This document shows positions 1 to 11,171 of a stretch of 33,070 nucleotides of DNA, one piece after another. Origin of the DNA: Spiroplasma sp. (GTDB lineage: Bacteria; Bacillota_I; Bacilli_A; Mycoplasmatales; Mycoplasmataceae); assembly GCA_022712415.1 (NCBI GenBank), contig JALAGN010000015.1, positions 1 to 33,070 of the forward strand, read 5' to 3'. Made by a program: the position numbers and the translations under genes. The notes under the pieces were generated by a model that was not told the origin of the DNA, searched no databases, and worked only from the letters and a program-made list of their open reading frames with translations. The number at the start of each line of letters is the position of its first letter. Position 1 is the stretch's first letter.

Positions 1-1419
1 GAAAATTCATAATAGTGGTGCAACAAATAAGAACGAGAATAACATTGGTTCTGTAATTCCAGTTAAGAATGATGTTGCAGCAGCAGAACCAATGATACCA
101 GCAGTTCTTGCTCTGTTTTCTTTTTTAGCTAACATGATAATGGCAACAGCCGCAGCTGGATATCCGTATTGCATAAAGGCAAAACGTCCAGATGAGAACA
201 CAGTTCCTACTTCCATTGTAAAGTGGTCGTAAGTAATTTGGTGTAATTGTCCTGCGGTTCATCCAGCTTGGTCAACTTGACTTGAATATAGGTCAAAGTA
301 TTTTCCACCTTGAAGGTTTTGCAATGTCGCTCAGGCAGAATCACTAATTTGATAAGTGTTTCCGACAGCATTCATTTGATCAAAGAAGATAGTGTATGAA
401 CCACTAGTTGTTGTTCAACTATTGATTATTCCATCCGCACCAATAATTGGTTTTAATCATTGTCCACCAGCTGATGTATATCAGAATGGTGAGTAGAATA
501 CGTGGTGTAATCCAGCTGGGATTAATAGACGTTCAAATGCTCCGAATACGAAGGCAATTGCCATTCCACCAACCATATTACCAGCAGATGCACCTTGTCC
601 ACCGGTTTCGGTTCCTCCCGCCATCGCGGTTCCTAAACCATCTCCGATGTAGTATAGTGCCAATAAGAACATTGGTCATACAAAGAATAATACGATTCCC
701 ATTGCTACTCCCATTAAGAATGTTGCGATCGGAACAAATTTTTCTCCTCCAAAGAATGCAAGCACTCTTGGAACACGAATTGAGTATGTTCTATTGTGTA
801 CTAGAGCTGTTAATCAACCAACAAGAATTCCCCCTAAAACACTTAAGTCAAGTGTTGGAGTAATTCCCATAACGCTTTTTAACATCCCTTTATTTGAACC
901 AACAGATACTATTCCATAGTCACCTGCTAATTTTCAAGGGTCAAATAAGACAACAGCATCACCTGCTGAGTTAGTTGATGGCAAGAACAATGCTGACATT
1001 GTTACTTCCATCGCTGCAAAGGCAACAAATCCCGCTACCGCAGCAACCCCTTTTGAGGCTTTTGCAAATCCAAATGCAATTGAAGTTGCAAATAATAATC
1101 CAAGACTGGCAAAAATAATATTACCAATCGATTGTAAAATTGTGAAGAATTGGAATACACCATTTCCTCAATCATTTGTTTTAGCAGCGGCGGCTAATCC
1201 TCCACCAACCCCTAAAAAGATCCCTGCAATCGGTAAGATCGCAATTGGGAAAACAATAGCACGTGCTAAGTTTTGCAGTTTGGTGTATGAAACACCTTTG
1301 AATTTATTTCAACCCTTACCGAATTTTGAATTATCAAATTTATCTTTACGTGCTAATTTAGCCGCTTGACGATGTTCGATATGTTGTTGTTTTTCTGCCG
1401 AAATAACTTTATCACCCAT
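1..1419 (-). CDS. PTS EIIC, glucose/N-acetylglucosamine superfamily (partial, runs off left edge)
   Basis: ORF fragments 1476-independent frame: 7..216 and 481..672 are both in frame with ATG at 1417-1419 when TGA=Trp. Protein starts [18 protein letters not shown]; motifs [18 protein letters not shown] and [17 protein letters not shown] are typical of Glc-family EIIC. Confidence 0.85.
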
Positions 1420-1970
1420 TATTGTTCACCCCCTTCTGATCAGTTAGCAAACATGTAAATATCTGCTGTTCCTTTTCACAATGTGCTATCTTTGTTAGCT
1501 TCAATGTGAATATCAAAGACAACTTTTGCAGTTGCCAATGCGTCGTCAGTATTGACTGCTTTTGTATAATCAAGTGTTGTTTTATCAACATTTGTATTAT
1601 CAGCAGTGGCACTTTTAATTGAATATGTATAGTCTGTTTTTATTTCCGAACCACTAACAACTGAACTAATCGCCATATCAATGGCACCGTTAAAGTAGTC
1701 AATTGTCATTTTGTTTGCTTCGTTAACAGGTGTACCATCATCATTTCTTGGTCCTACAACGTCAAATCAACCTGATTCGTTAAAATAATCACTCATCTTA
1801 ATATTATGAGCTGTTGTGTCTTTACCGACCACATAGTTTTCAGTTCTAAGATTATTTTCAATACTATCAGCATAATAACCTAAGTCTGCGACATCGTTGC
1901 ATGAAACAACGGTTGCAGCACTCATCGATACTAACCCAACCGCACCGAATAACGCTAATAATTTTCTCAT
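1419..1970 (-). CDS. Spiroplasma-type lipoprotein, 183 aa
   Basis: MRKLLALFGAVGLVSMSAATVVSC signal with lipobox-like TVVSC; ORFs 1767..1970 and 1476..1709 join through TGA (Trp); stop TAA overlaps the next ATG (TAATG). Confidence 0.85.
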
Positions 1971-2016
1971 TAACTTATTTCCTTCCTTCTACGCCGTTAA
2001 GCATTTTAACGATAAC

Positions 2017-2064
2017 AAAAAAAAAGAAAAATTCAAGAATTTTTTCCATTTTCTTGAATTTTTC
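2017..2064 (-). terminator. Rho-independent terminator of the downstream fructose PTS gene
   Basis: Perfect 14-bp inverted repeat gaaaaattcaagaa (2026-2039) / ttcttgaatttttc (2051-2064), followed on the minus strand by T9. Confidence 0.75.
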
Positions 2065-2081
2065 ATTTACTTATTTATAGT

Positions 2082-4784
2082 TTAAGCTAATGTTTTAATT
2101 TTAGTATTAAAGGCGTCAAACGTATCTTTATTGTATTTTGCAATATACGAGTGCACATTATCAATGTATTGTGCTTTGTTATTGGTAATTGCGTTTTTTA
2201 GTTCGCTACGTTTTTCGGCAATTAATAATTTGTTTGTGGTACTTTGTTTTTCATTTTGATATTGGGTTTTTAAAGTTTGATTGTTAGATTTTAGAGTTTG
2301 TTTTGCTTGAGCTTTAAAGGCGGAAATGTCTTGTTTATGTGCTTTAATTTGTGAGCGTTCTGTTGCCATCATTGCTTTGTAAGTTGTTTTTTCAGCAGCC
2401 AGGATTTCTTTTAGATTTCCTTTGAGCACTTGAATTTCACTTCTTTTTGTTTGCAATAAAGTACTGTATTTTTCTTTCACAACTTGAACATCGTTACCTG
2501 CTAGTTTAGCAGCTTTTAAATCTTCATAACGTTTGTTAGTTAGATTTTCCATTTCGTCTTTAATCGCTTTAATTTTTGTACTGTATGTTTTGTTGGTTTT
2601 TTCCACAAATTCAACGTGTGATGCTTTCACTGAACCAACACGTCCACGATCTGTTTTTAATTCAACAAGTGTACGGAAGATCACAATGTGAATTGCGACC
2701 GCGATAATAATTGCAGCAAAGTATCATAGGATTCCGATGTAACTCATGTTATCACCTGAAGTTACTCCTCCAAAGATCGCAATAATTGGTCCCCCTCATG
2801 CTCCAACTCATCCTGAAACTTGGAACATTCCAGCTAGCATTCCGGCAATTCCAGAACAGACAATGTTTGGAATAAAGGCAGCTCATGTGTATTTAGCGGC
2901 AAAAGGAATCGCTCCTTCTGAGATTCCCATAAATCCAAGGATTGTGGCATTGACACCAAGTCCTTGATCGTCACGGAATTTTTTGCGGAAGATTTGAGTA
3001 CAGATTCCTGCTCCTAATGGTGCAATCGCAAAGGCGGCAGCAGCACAACCCATGGCATGACCATTATCAACTGTGATTAGGGCGGTTGCTCCAAAGGATG
3101 CAATTTTATTAATTGGTCCCCCCATATCGATTCCGGCAATTAGTCCAAGGACTAATCCTAAAGCCGCCATTCCGACTTGACTGGCTTCGAGTTTTTGTAA
3201 TCCTAAGTTAATGTATCCAACTAAAATTCCAAAAATATCACCAAGGATAAATAATGTAATTACCCCATAGAATAATGAGACAAAGACTGGAATGATAATG
3301 ATTGGCATAATTGGTTTAACATATTTATTAATTCTTCATTTTGTGTTAATTCATTTGACTGTGTATCCCACAACAAATCCAAATAGTAAGGCTGCAAAGA
3401 TTCCTCCCCCGTTACCTGGGAATAAATCTGACATTAACATAGTTTCTTTACCAGTGTTAATGTTTCCAGCATCATACAATGGGTTGTTAACAGTTGACAC
3501 AAATGGTCCCCATTTTCATCACATTGCCGGTGTAGTTCCAGCGCTTGTAAGTACAAAGGCTGGGGCAATTGCTGAACGACCAGCAATCGAGTTCGCAATG
3601 TAAGCGCCCATGATTGGAATCATAACTCCGAATCCAATGTTAGCAAATTGGTTTAAGTAGAACAAGATTGCAATTCCCGCTCCTTTGACTTGAACGGAAT
3701 ATTCAAATCAACCATCATAACCATCAATTGCAATTTTTCCAGCAATAAATGCACCACCACGAATAGCGGGATCAGTCATTGCTTTAATTGGTTGTGTATA
3801 AACACCATCGCTTAGTGATCCACTGTAATCCATTCAGGTTCCATAAACGATTTTCCCGATTCCGGTTACAACCGCAAAAATGATCCCGGCGAAAACGATG
3901 AACGGAATCATGAATGAAATCCCGCTCATGATATGTTGAATTCATGCTTTCCCGTTTTTAATATCAAAAGCTCCTCCACCAGAAGCGGCAGCTTCTTTTG
4001 ATAAAACTTTCCCTTTTGAAACAGCATAACGAACTTGTGTTTCAGGGTCTTCAATTAAAGTTTTAGTTCCAACTTTATAGATTTTTTTGCCAGCAAATCT
4101 GTCTAAGTCAACTGCAATATCAACCGCTAAGATGACAGCATCGGCTTCCTCAATTTCTTGTGAGGTTAGGGCAAATTCTTGACCTTTTTGTCCTTGTGTT
4201 TCCACAGCAACAGTTCAATTTAATTTTTCCCCGGCTTTTAAAATTGCATCACGGGCCATATAAGTATGAACAACACCAGTTGCACATGCCGAAATTCCCA
4301 CAATTTTTAACGCGTTTTTGTTTTTCGCTACGACCGATTCTTTTTGTTGTTGTTTTTCCATCAGTAATTTAACAACAGCATTGGCGTCGGTTGTTGTTTT
4401 TAACAACTCGCGATTTTTTTGATCCATTAGTTTGGTGGCAATGCCACTTAAGATATCAAGGTAGTCACCATTTGATTCTGGAATAATTAGCATTATTGCA
4501 CAGTCAACGGTTTTACCATCTTTATCTCAAACAATTGGATTTTTTAAACGAACGAAAAATGCTCCAGCTTTTTTTACGTCGCTTGTTCTTGCGTGCGGAA
4601 TAGCGAAACCGTCTTCGAACGCAGTCGAATCTAAATCTTCTCGGTCTTGAAATCCTTTTACAAGCACATCTTTTTGTTCCACAAATTTTTCTTGAACGGC
4701 AAGCTCAGCAATTTTAGCAAAGAGCTCATCTCTTGATTTAACATCAACGTCAAAGAGAACTTGTTTTTTTTGTAAAATATCCAT
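2082..4784 (-). CDS. fruA: PTS fructose-type EIIABC with ~190-aa Lys-rich C-terminal extension, 900 aa
   Basis: ORF fragments 2082..2684, 2883..3308, 3942..4205, 4215..4493 and 4527..4829 share one frame with TGA=Trp. EIIA motif EDGFAIPHAR; EIIB motif SACATGVVHTYMA; EIIC IDMGGPINKIA. Start MDILQKKQ preceded by GGGGAAGGAG. Confidence 0.88.
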
Positions 4785-4827
4785 ATATATCTCCTTCCCC
4801 CTGTTTAACAGGCGCCTTAGTTTTAAC

Positions 4828-4853
4828 AAAAAAAAAAAAAATCAAGAGATTTT
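4828..4853 (-). promoter_or_regulatory. Candidate promoter block with T14 tract (CGGAA-N3-CTCTTGA-T14 on the minus strand)
   Basis: A14 TCAAGAG block on plus; TTGATT could serve as -35; the same block occurs at 7489. Confidence 0.45.
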
Positions 4854-4899
4854 CCGATTAATTTCAAGTTGCCGGAGAATTTTGAACAGATGAGGGACT

Positions 4900-4923
4900 A
4901 AAAAACCCTCATCGAAATGAGGG
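4900..4923 (-). terminator. Rho-independent terminator after the second fructose PTS gene
   Basis: Minus strand CCCTCAT-TTCG-ATGAGGG-TTTTTT: 7-bp stem, UUCG loop, U tract. Confidence 0.9.
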
Positions 4924-4948
4924 TCCCTTTAAATTTAATCCTAACAGC

Positions 4949-7441
4949 CTAGGCAGCTAGTTTGTTGTATTGTTTTACATATTGTTCACGACGACTGATT
5001 GAGTCTTGAACTAATGCATCTTTGTAGCCTAATTTAGCAGCAACTTTATTTTCGTGAACATCTTTCACGTATGCTACTTTTTCAGCTTTATTTGTAAAGA
5101 CTGTTTTTTTATTGTTGCTAATTGACATTAATTCATTTTTCATTGAATCTTTCGCACTCAATTTAACTGCTTTCATTTCTGAAGATTGTGATTTAATTGC
5201 TGCTTTTTCTAATTTAGCAGTTTCTTTGTAAGCAGTTTTTGCTTTTAAGATAGCTGCTTTTTTCACAGCTTTTGCTTCAATTAGTTGTGCTTTTAATCTT
5301 TCAATTTCTTGTTTTGCAGTCATAACGATGGCTGAAGTATTTTCATTACTTAATTTAGCAGCTTTTTTGTCAGTGTATAATTTGTTTTTGACATCTTTAA
5401 TTGCGTCATCAAGTTCCATTTTTTTGTTTGCGTATGTTTCTCTAATTTGTGCTAATTTTGCAACATGTGTTTCTTTGATTGATCCAGGTTTACCAGCATC
5501 GGCAACTAATCAGAATCCATAAACACTAGTTGTCACAACAACACCTGCTGCTGCAGCAATGAAGAAGTACAATGTTTGCACTCCATAAGGAACAGCTCCT
5601 AAAATGGCAACGATTGGTCCCCCGTGAGCAGCTTGGTCAGTTACTCCGAAAGCTCCGGCAATAGCACCAGCAACTAATGAACCTAAAACGTTACTTACAA
5701 TCGCACGTTTTGGGTCACGAATTGCGAAAGGAATAGCTCCTTCTGAGATACCGATACATCCCATAATGATGGCACCGATCCCCATGTTTTTAGTATCTTT
5801 ATCAAAGAATTTAGGGAAGAAGACAGTTGTGAATCCCATTCCTAACGGCGCAACTGGAATAGCAGCTGCAAGTGAACCCATTGGTTCGTAAATTCCTTGT
5901 GTTACAAGTAGTGAACAAGTAACAAACGCGATTTTATTAACAGGTCCACCCATGTCGAATCCACCCATGGCACCCAATAAGGCTCCCAGTGCTAATCCGA
6001 CACCAATTCCGATTGTTCCGCTGTAACCTTCTTTAATTCCATCTTGAACTTTTTGCATTACGTATCCAATTGGTGCTCCAATTACATAAATAAAGATAAG
6101 TGATAATAATAATCCAACAAATAATGGAATGAAGAAGATTGGCATTGCAGCTTGCAATGATCTTGGTATTCTTCAAGTGTTAATTCATTTTACAAGGTAT
6201 CCGGCTGCCAACCCGGCAATTAAGGCTCCAATAAATCCTAATGGTGTTTGAACAGCTGGTACTCCAGGAATTCATTGCATTAAGTTGGTATTGTTATTTC
6301 CAATAAAGGCGGCAACCATTGCGGGTGCAATTGCAGCACGTCCGGCAATTGAATTACCGATAAATCCAGCCAAAATTGGAATCATTAATGTGAAGGCTGC
6401 ACCACCAATAATACTAATTACATTTAGTGGCCCTCAAGGATATATACCCGAATTAGGGTCTTTTGGATCCGCCAAAGGTCCGGCAGTTCCGGCACTTGGA
6501 CCTCAAATTGCTTTAGCAATCCCCAATGAAAAGGCAAGGCAAATCCCCCCAAGAACAATAACGGGAATCATGTATGAAATTCCGGCAAGAATATGTTTCA
6601 TAACGCTTTCTCTTTGTTTAACTTCTAATTGCCCCACTTCTCCAGCAGAACCTTGAACAGTTCCTTTGGTTTGGGCATCATTAATCACGGCTTCGGGGTC
6701 GTGAATTGCTTTCGCAACTTTTACTTGGTATGATTTTTTACCAGCGAATCTTGCTTTATCAACATTAACATCAACGGCGTAGATTACAAGATCTGCTTCT
6801 TTAATTTCTTTATCACTGAAAGGAGTCCCAACTCCTTTTGAACCATGAGTTTCCACGCGTAAGTGGTGACCCATTTCTGCTCCAGCTTTAATTAATTTTT
6901 CTTCTGCCATGTAAGTATGTGCCACTCCTGTGATACATGCTGTAATAGCAAGAATGTTTAATCCATCTTTTGCTTTTTTAGCAACTGCTTTGGGAGCAGT
7001 TTTTTTAACATCAAAAGCTTTAACAACATCATCAGCATTTTTTGCTGCTTTGATTTGTTTTTTAAATTCTTCGTTCATAAGTTTTGTAGCGACATCACTT
7101 AGTATTTCCATATGAGTGTTGCCTTGCCCGTTTGGGACAATCAATGCTATTGCTACTTCTGTTGGTTTGCCATCGATTGATTCTCAATCAATTCCTTTTT
7201 TAAGGCGAACAACAACAACAGCAGCTTCTTTGGCTTCCTTAATGCGTGCATGCGGGATTGCAAAACCATCCTCGAAACCAGTAGTTCCTTCAGATTCACG
7301 TTTTTTAAATCCGGCGACTAACGCATCTTCACTTGTGATGATATTTTTGTCTTTTGCTTGTTTGGCAATAAAAGCAAATACATCATCTCTACTTTTTATA
7401 TCTTGATCTAGAAAAATAAGATCTTTTTTAAGTAGTTCCAT
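4949..7441 (-). CDS. fruA: PTS fructose-type EIIABC with ~165-aa Lys-rich C-terminal extension, 830 aa
   Basis: Fragments 4949..5419, 5510..6157, 6503..7144 and 7184..7441 are in one frame with TGA=Trp. EIIA motif EDGFAIPHAR; EIIB TACITGVAHTYMA and VETHGSKG; EIIC FDMGGPVNKIAF. Confidence 0.88.
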
Positions 7442-7476
7442 GAATTCCCCTTCTTCCTACACCTCAACGAGGCTGA

Positions 7477-7517
7477 AATTATCATCCCAAAAAAAAAAAA
7501 AATCAAGAGGAATTCCG
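7477..7517 (-). promoter_or_regulatory. Candidate promoter: TTGATT - 17 nt (includes T12) - GATAAT
   Basis: Minus strand CGGAATTCCTCTTGAT14GGGATGATAAT upstream of the gene starting at 7441. Confidence 0.6.
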
Positions 7518-7550
7518 TTTTTTCTAAAATATATGGAAAATGTATGATAA

Positions 7551-7576
7551 AGAAAAAGAACCGCTGGTGCGGTTCT
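7551..7576 (-). terminator. Rho-independent terminator of smpB
   Basis: agaaccgc-tggt-gcggttct hairpin followed on the minus strand by TTTTTCTTT. Confidence 0.85.
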
Positions 7577-8020
7577 CTATTTATTGATTTTATTTAGACG
7601 GCGTTCAATATCGCGTTTCTTAATGGTTTCACGTTTATCGACCGTTTTTTTACCTTTTGCTAAGCCAATTTCCAATTTAGCGTAGTTGCCTTTAAGGTAA
7701 AGGCGAATAGGTACGATTGTGAGATTTTCCAACTTAACGCGTTTTAACATTTTCGTAATTTCTTTTTTGTTCAGTAGTAGTTTACGGTTTCGAACTTCGT
7801 CAAAATGAATATTGGTTGAATATTCATACTTTTTAATATTCATATTTAGAATAAAAGCCTCTCCCTTACGAATGAGGATGAAAGCTTCATTGATTGAGAC
7901 ATCTTTATTTCTGATCGATTTGATTTCGGGTCCTTCTAAAACTAAACCCGCTTCAAAAGTTTCCAGAATTTCATAGTCAAAAAAGACGCGTTTGCTTTTA
8001 ACAATTAAATGTTCTCCCAC
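7577..8020 (-). CDS. smpB: SsrA-binding protein SmpB
   Basis: [43 protein letters not shown]...[23 protein letters not shown] matches SmpB family. Confidence 0.97.
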   Translation of the reverse strand: MGEHLIVKSKRVFFDYEILETFEAGLVLEGPEIKSIRNKDVSINEAFILIRKGEAFILNMNIKKYEYSTNIHFDEVRNRKLLLNKKEITKMLKRVKLENLTIVPIRLYLKGNYAKLEIGLAKGKKTVDKRETIKKRDIERRLNKINK

Positions 8021-8031
8021 AACGATTCCTC

Positions 8032-10140
8032 CTAGACTAGTTCAAAATCAATGACACGTTTTTTCACGTCAGCATTAGTTAATTTAATTTTAACCTTTTG
8101 GGCAATTCGATAAAAGTTATTATTTTTATTGACCATAATTTCGGCTTTTTCATCGTATGCAAAATCAGGCATTGTTGAAACGTGAACTAGACCTTCGATT
8201 CCGTCCATAATTTGAACGAACATTCCAAATTTTCTAACAGCCACAATGTAACCTTCAAAAGTTTGGCCAACTTTGTGACTCATATATTCAGTCGCACAAA
8301 TTTTAATGACTTCTCGTTCAGCATCAACTGCTTGTTTTTCTGTGCGGTTAATAATGTCACAAGCTTTCATTACAAATTTTTCGTTGTTTTCTAATTTTTC
8401 AGCTCTAAGATCTTTTTCAATTAAATATTGTTTTAAATAACGGTGCACAATTAAATCAGAATAACGACGAATTGGGGAAGTAAAGTGGGTGTAACACTCA
8501 CTTGCTAATCCAAAGTGTCCAATATTAATTAGCTCATATTTTGCTTTGGCCATGTGTTGTAGTAATGTGATATTAATAATGATTTTTTCTTTGCGTTCTG
8601 AAATTGTTTTATCAATCACATTTAGAATCTCTTTAATATCTTTTGGCGTAATATTATTGATATCTTTTGGTGCCGCAACATTTAGACCAAGCATTTTTAA
8701 GCCTGAAATTCATTTGACAATACTTTCAGGATCGGGATCACCGTGATCACGATAAATAAATGGTAGTTCTTTTTTTTCAATTGTTTTGGCAACCGCTTCG
8801 TTGGCAGCGACCATGAAGTTTTCAATTAAACGTTCACTGATTCCACGTTCACGAACTTCGATATCAGTTACATTAGAATCGGCGTCCATAATAATTTTTG
8901 GTTCATCGATGTCAAAATCAATAACCCCTTTAGCATCTTTTAAGTTTTCAATCGCATTATGTAATTCCAAAGCATCATCTAAAACTTTTTTTGTTGCGTC
9001 TGATTCCGAAATTTTGTTTTGACCATAATATTCGTTCACTTGTTTGTAGTTTAAACGTGCTTTGGAAATCATGATTGACTCGTAAATTTCACTATTCAAG
9101 AATTTACCTTCGCTTGAGAATTTCATATCACAAACCATACAAAGTTTTTCTTCGTTCGGATTTAACGAACAAACTCCGTCACTCAAAATTTTGGGTAACA
9201 TTGGAATCACACGGTTAGCAAGGTAAACTGAGTTTCCACGATTTAAAGCGTTGTTGTCTAAATCGGTTCTGGGGCGCACATAGTGTGCCACGTCAGCAAT
9301 CGCGACCAACAGACGGAATGAACCATCTTGGTTTTTTTCAATGTAGATTGCATCATCTAAATCTTTTGAATCGACTCCGTCAATTGTGACTAAGTTTAAA
9401 TCCTTAATAATTTTTTTACGACGGGCAACTTCTTTACTTTTGTAATCAATTGGTTTGGCAACGTTTGTTGCTTCAGCTAAAGCGCGACCATTAAAGTCCG
9501 GCTCAATACCAAATTCATATGCGATTGATAAAATTCGGTCGGCTGCTTTTTTATCTGATCCAATAATTTTTTGAATTCGCACCATCATAAAGCGACCATC
9601 AACACGAATTAATTTCGCTTTAACGATATCGCCTTCCCCGTATTTGAATTCGTTTTTATTTAAAATACGAAAACGGTAGTTTTTAAAATTACTTTCGTTC
9701 GGAACGAAATCTAAATATTCACGGTTTTTTTCAATGTTTCCAACCAGGTATTTTTTGTCTCGAATAATAACAGCTGTGACGTTTGCTTTGTAACGTCCGT
9801 CTTCTTCTTTTTCCATTGTGTAAATAATTTTGTCCGAGTTAATGGCATCGTTCAAAGCGACCGGCGGCACAAAAGCATCATCAATTTCTTCATCGGCATT
9901 AATGACGAAACCAAATCCTTTTTCAACCACACGTAAGGTACCAAAAAAATAATTTTTGTTGTCCACAAAATATAAATTATTGTCCATTCCCCATTTGTAC
10001 TTTGATAATTCATCATCGGATACTTTTCGTAACTCATTCGACAAAGTTTCGAAACTACCATGATACTGATTTGCCACTTGATCAACTGTGATTTTTTTCT
10101 GTTTCTCAATTATTTTTAATACATTCTCTAAATTATCCAT
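8032..10140 (-). CDS. rnr: Ribonuclease R (RNB exonuclease), 702 aa
   Basis: ORFs 8032..8694 and 8710..10221 in one frame via TGA; RNB motif [19 protein letters not shown]-terminal S1-like domain. Start MDNLENVLK chosen just after the secG stop. Confidence 0.94.
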
Positions 10141-10145
10141 ATTTT

Positions 10146-10433
10146 TTAAACGATTGTGTTTTGCAAGATTCCAATAACGATTGCGACAATACTTAGCGAA
10201 ATCCCTAATGAAAGCATTCAAACCGACATGACTTTATCAATACCACGTTCTTTTGAATTTGCAAACAACTCTTCGTTTCCTCCGTTCAATGCGCTCAATC
10301 CTGTTTGAGATGTTTTATTTTGTATAATTCCAACAATTATCATCGAAACCGCAATGACTAATGAAATTATTTCAAATACGAAAATAATTGTATTTGATAC
10401 AAACGAGCTTAATCCGCTTTCCAATAAATTCAT
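10146..10433 (-). CDS. secG: Preprotein translocase subunit SecG, 95 aa
   Basis: Two TM helices; LLVIVGIIQNKTSQTGLSALNGG-type SecG motif. The ORF track stops at a TGA at 10218; read through as Trp gives ...VMSVWMLSLGISLSIVVAIVIGILQNTIV*. Confidence 0.85.
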
Positions 10434-10494
10434 TCTATTACCGCCTTTTTCAAATATATATTACTATAAAATCAAACACACTCCAAATTAAATG

Positions 10495-10500
10495 TATAAT
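10495..10500 (+). promoter_or_regulatory. Putative -10 box TATAAT upstream of the rhodanese-like gene
   Basis: TGTATAAT 18 nt before the ATG at 10518; no convincing -35. Confidence 0.4.
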
Positions 10501-10517
10501 TAATTTACGGTGATAAT

Positions 10518-10913
10518 ATGCAGTGAATGGAAAATGTTATAAAGTTCTTTAGTTTATTTTTCCGCAGCAATGCGTTTAAACGAAACTATCGAACTAAAAA
10601 TTTAAAACAACTACGGAAAATTAATGAGAGTCCGCGTTGACAGATTGTTGATATTCGGAATGGAATTGCTTTTGAGGAACACCATTTACTCAATGCAACC
10701 AATATTCCCAATACCGAATTTGCCCACAAGTTTTTTAATTTAATCCAGAAGGATAAACACATCTTGTTGGTCAACTCTGATTATCGTAGTAATTTAAATA
10801 TTTATAAAATTTTGAAGAAACATCATTTAAAAGTTTACATTTTATTTGCGAACTATGATGATATTCGGAACAACGCTGATTTCGATGACTTAACCAAAGT
10901 TATTGTCCAATAA
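10518..10913 (+). CDS. Rhodanese-like domain protein, 131 aa, lacks catalytic Cys
   Basis: Absent from the ORF track (two in-frame TGA). Code 4 translation MQWMENVIKFFSLFFRSNAFKRNYR...RWQIVDIRNGIAFEEHHLLNATNIPNTEF...KDKHILLVNSDYRSNLNIYKILKKHHLKVYILFANYDDIRN...* resembles the rhodanese fold. Confidence 0.75.
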
Positions 10914-10942
10914 AAAAACCTATTCATCAGAATAGGTTTTTT
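10913..10942. terminator. Bidirectional terminator between convergent genes
   Basis: aaaaaacctattc-atca-gaataggtttttt, U tract on both strands. Confidence 0.9.
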
Positions 10943-10948
10943 ATCGTC

Positions 10949-11167
10949 TTATTCTATTGGCAAGAATAATTCATGTGGATCCACTTCCAGACCTTTCGCT
11001 AGCTTTTCAACAGCTTTTAATGAGATGTTTCGTCTTCCGCATTCAACATCTGATAAATAATTCTTATGTAGGCCTGAGCGGAAGCCCAGCTCTTCAAGGG
11101 TCACCCCTTTGTCCCTACGAATTTTTTTTAGTCTTTCTGAGAATCTAAATATAAGTGGTTTTGCCAT
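10949..11167 (-). CDS. XRE-family HTH regulator, resembling restriction-modification controller proteins
   Basis: MAKPLIFRFSERLKKIRRDKGVTLEELGFRSGLHKNYLSDVECGRRNISLKAVEKLAKGLEVDPHELF. Confidence 0.92.
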   Translation of the reverse strand: MAKPLIFRFSERLKKIRRDKGVTLEELGFRSGLHKNYLSDVECGRRNISLKAVEKLAKGLEVDPHELFLPIE

Positions 11168-11171
11168 TGCT

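Noticed and set aside
447-863. 138-aa plus-strand ORF
   Set aside because: Lies antisense inside the EIIC gene; composition reflects the reverse strand and no family resemblance.
6285-6656. 123-aa plus-strand ORF rich in Pro/Ala/Ile
   Set aside because: Antisense to the fructose PTS coding sequence; typical shadow ORF.
2082-7441. Apparent frameshifted or broken fructose PTS pseudogenes
   Set aside because: All fragments share one frame and are separated only by TGA, which encodes Trp here; both genes look intact.
10586-10774. 62-aa minus-strand ORF
   Set aside because: Antisense to the rhodanese-like gene, which has better coding evidence.
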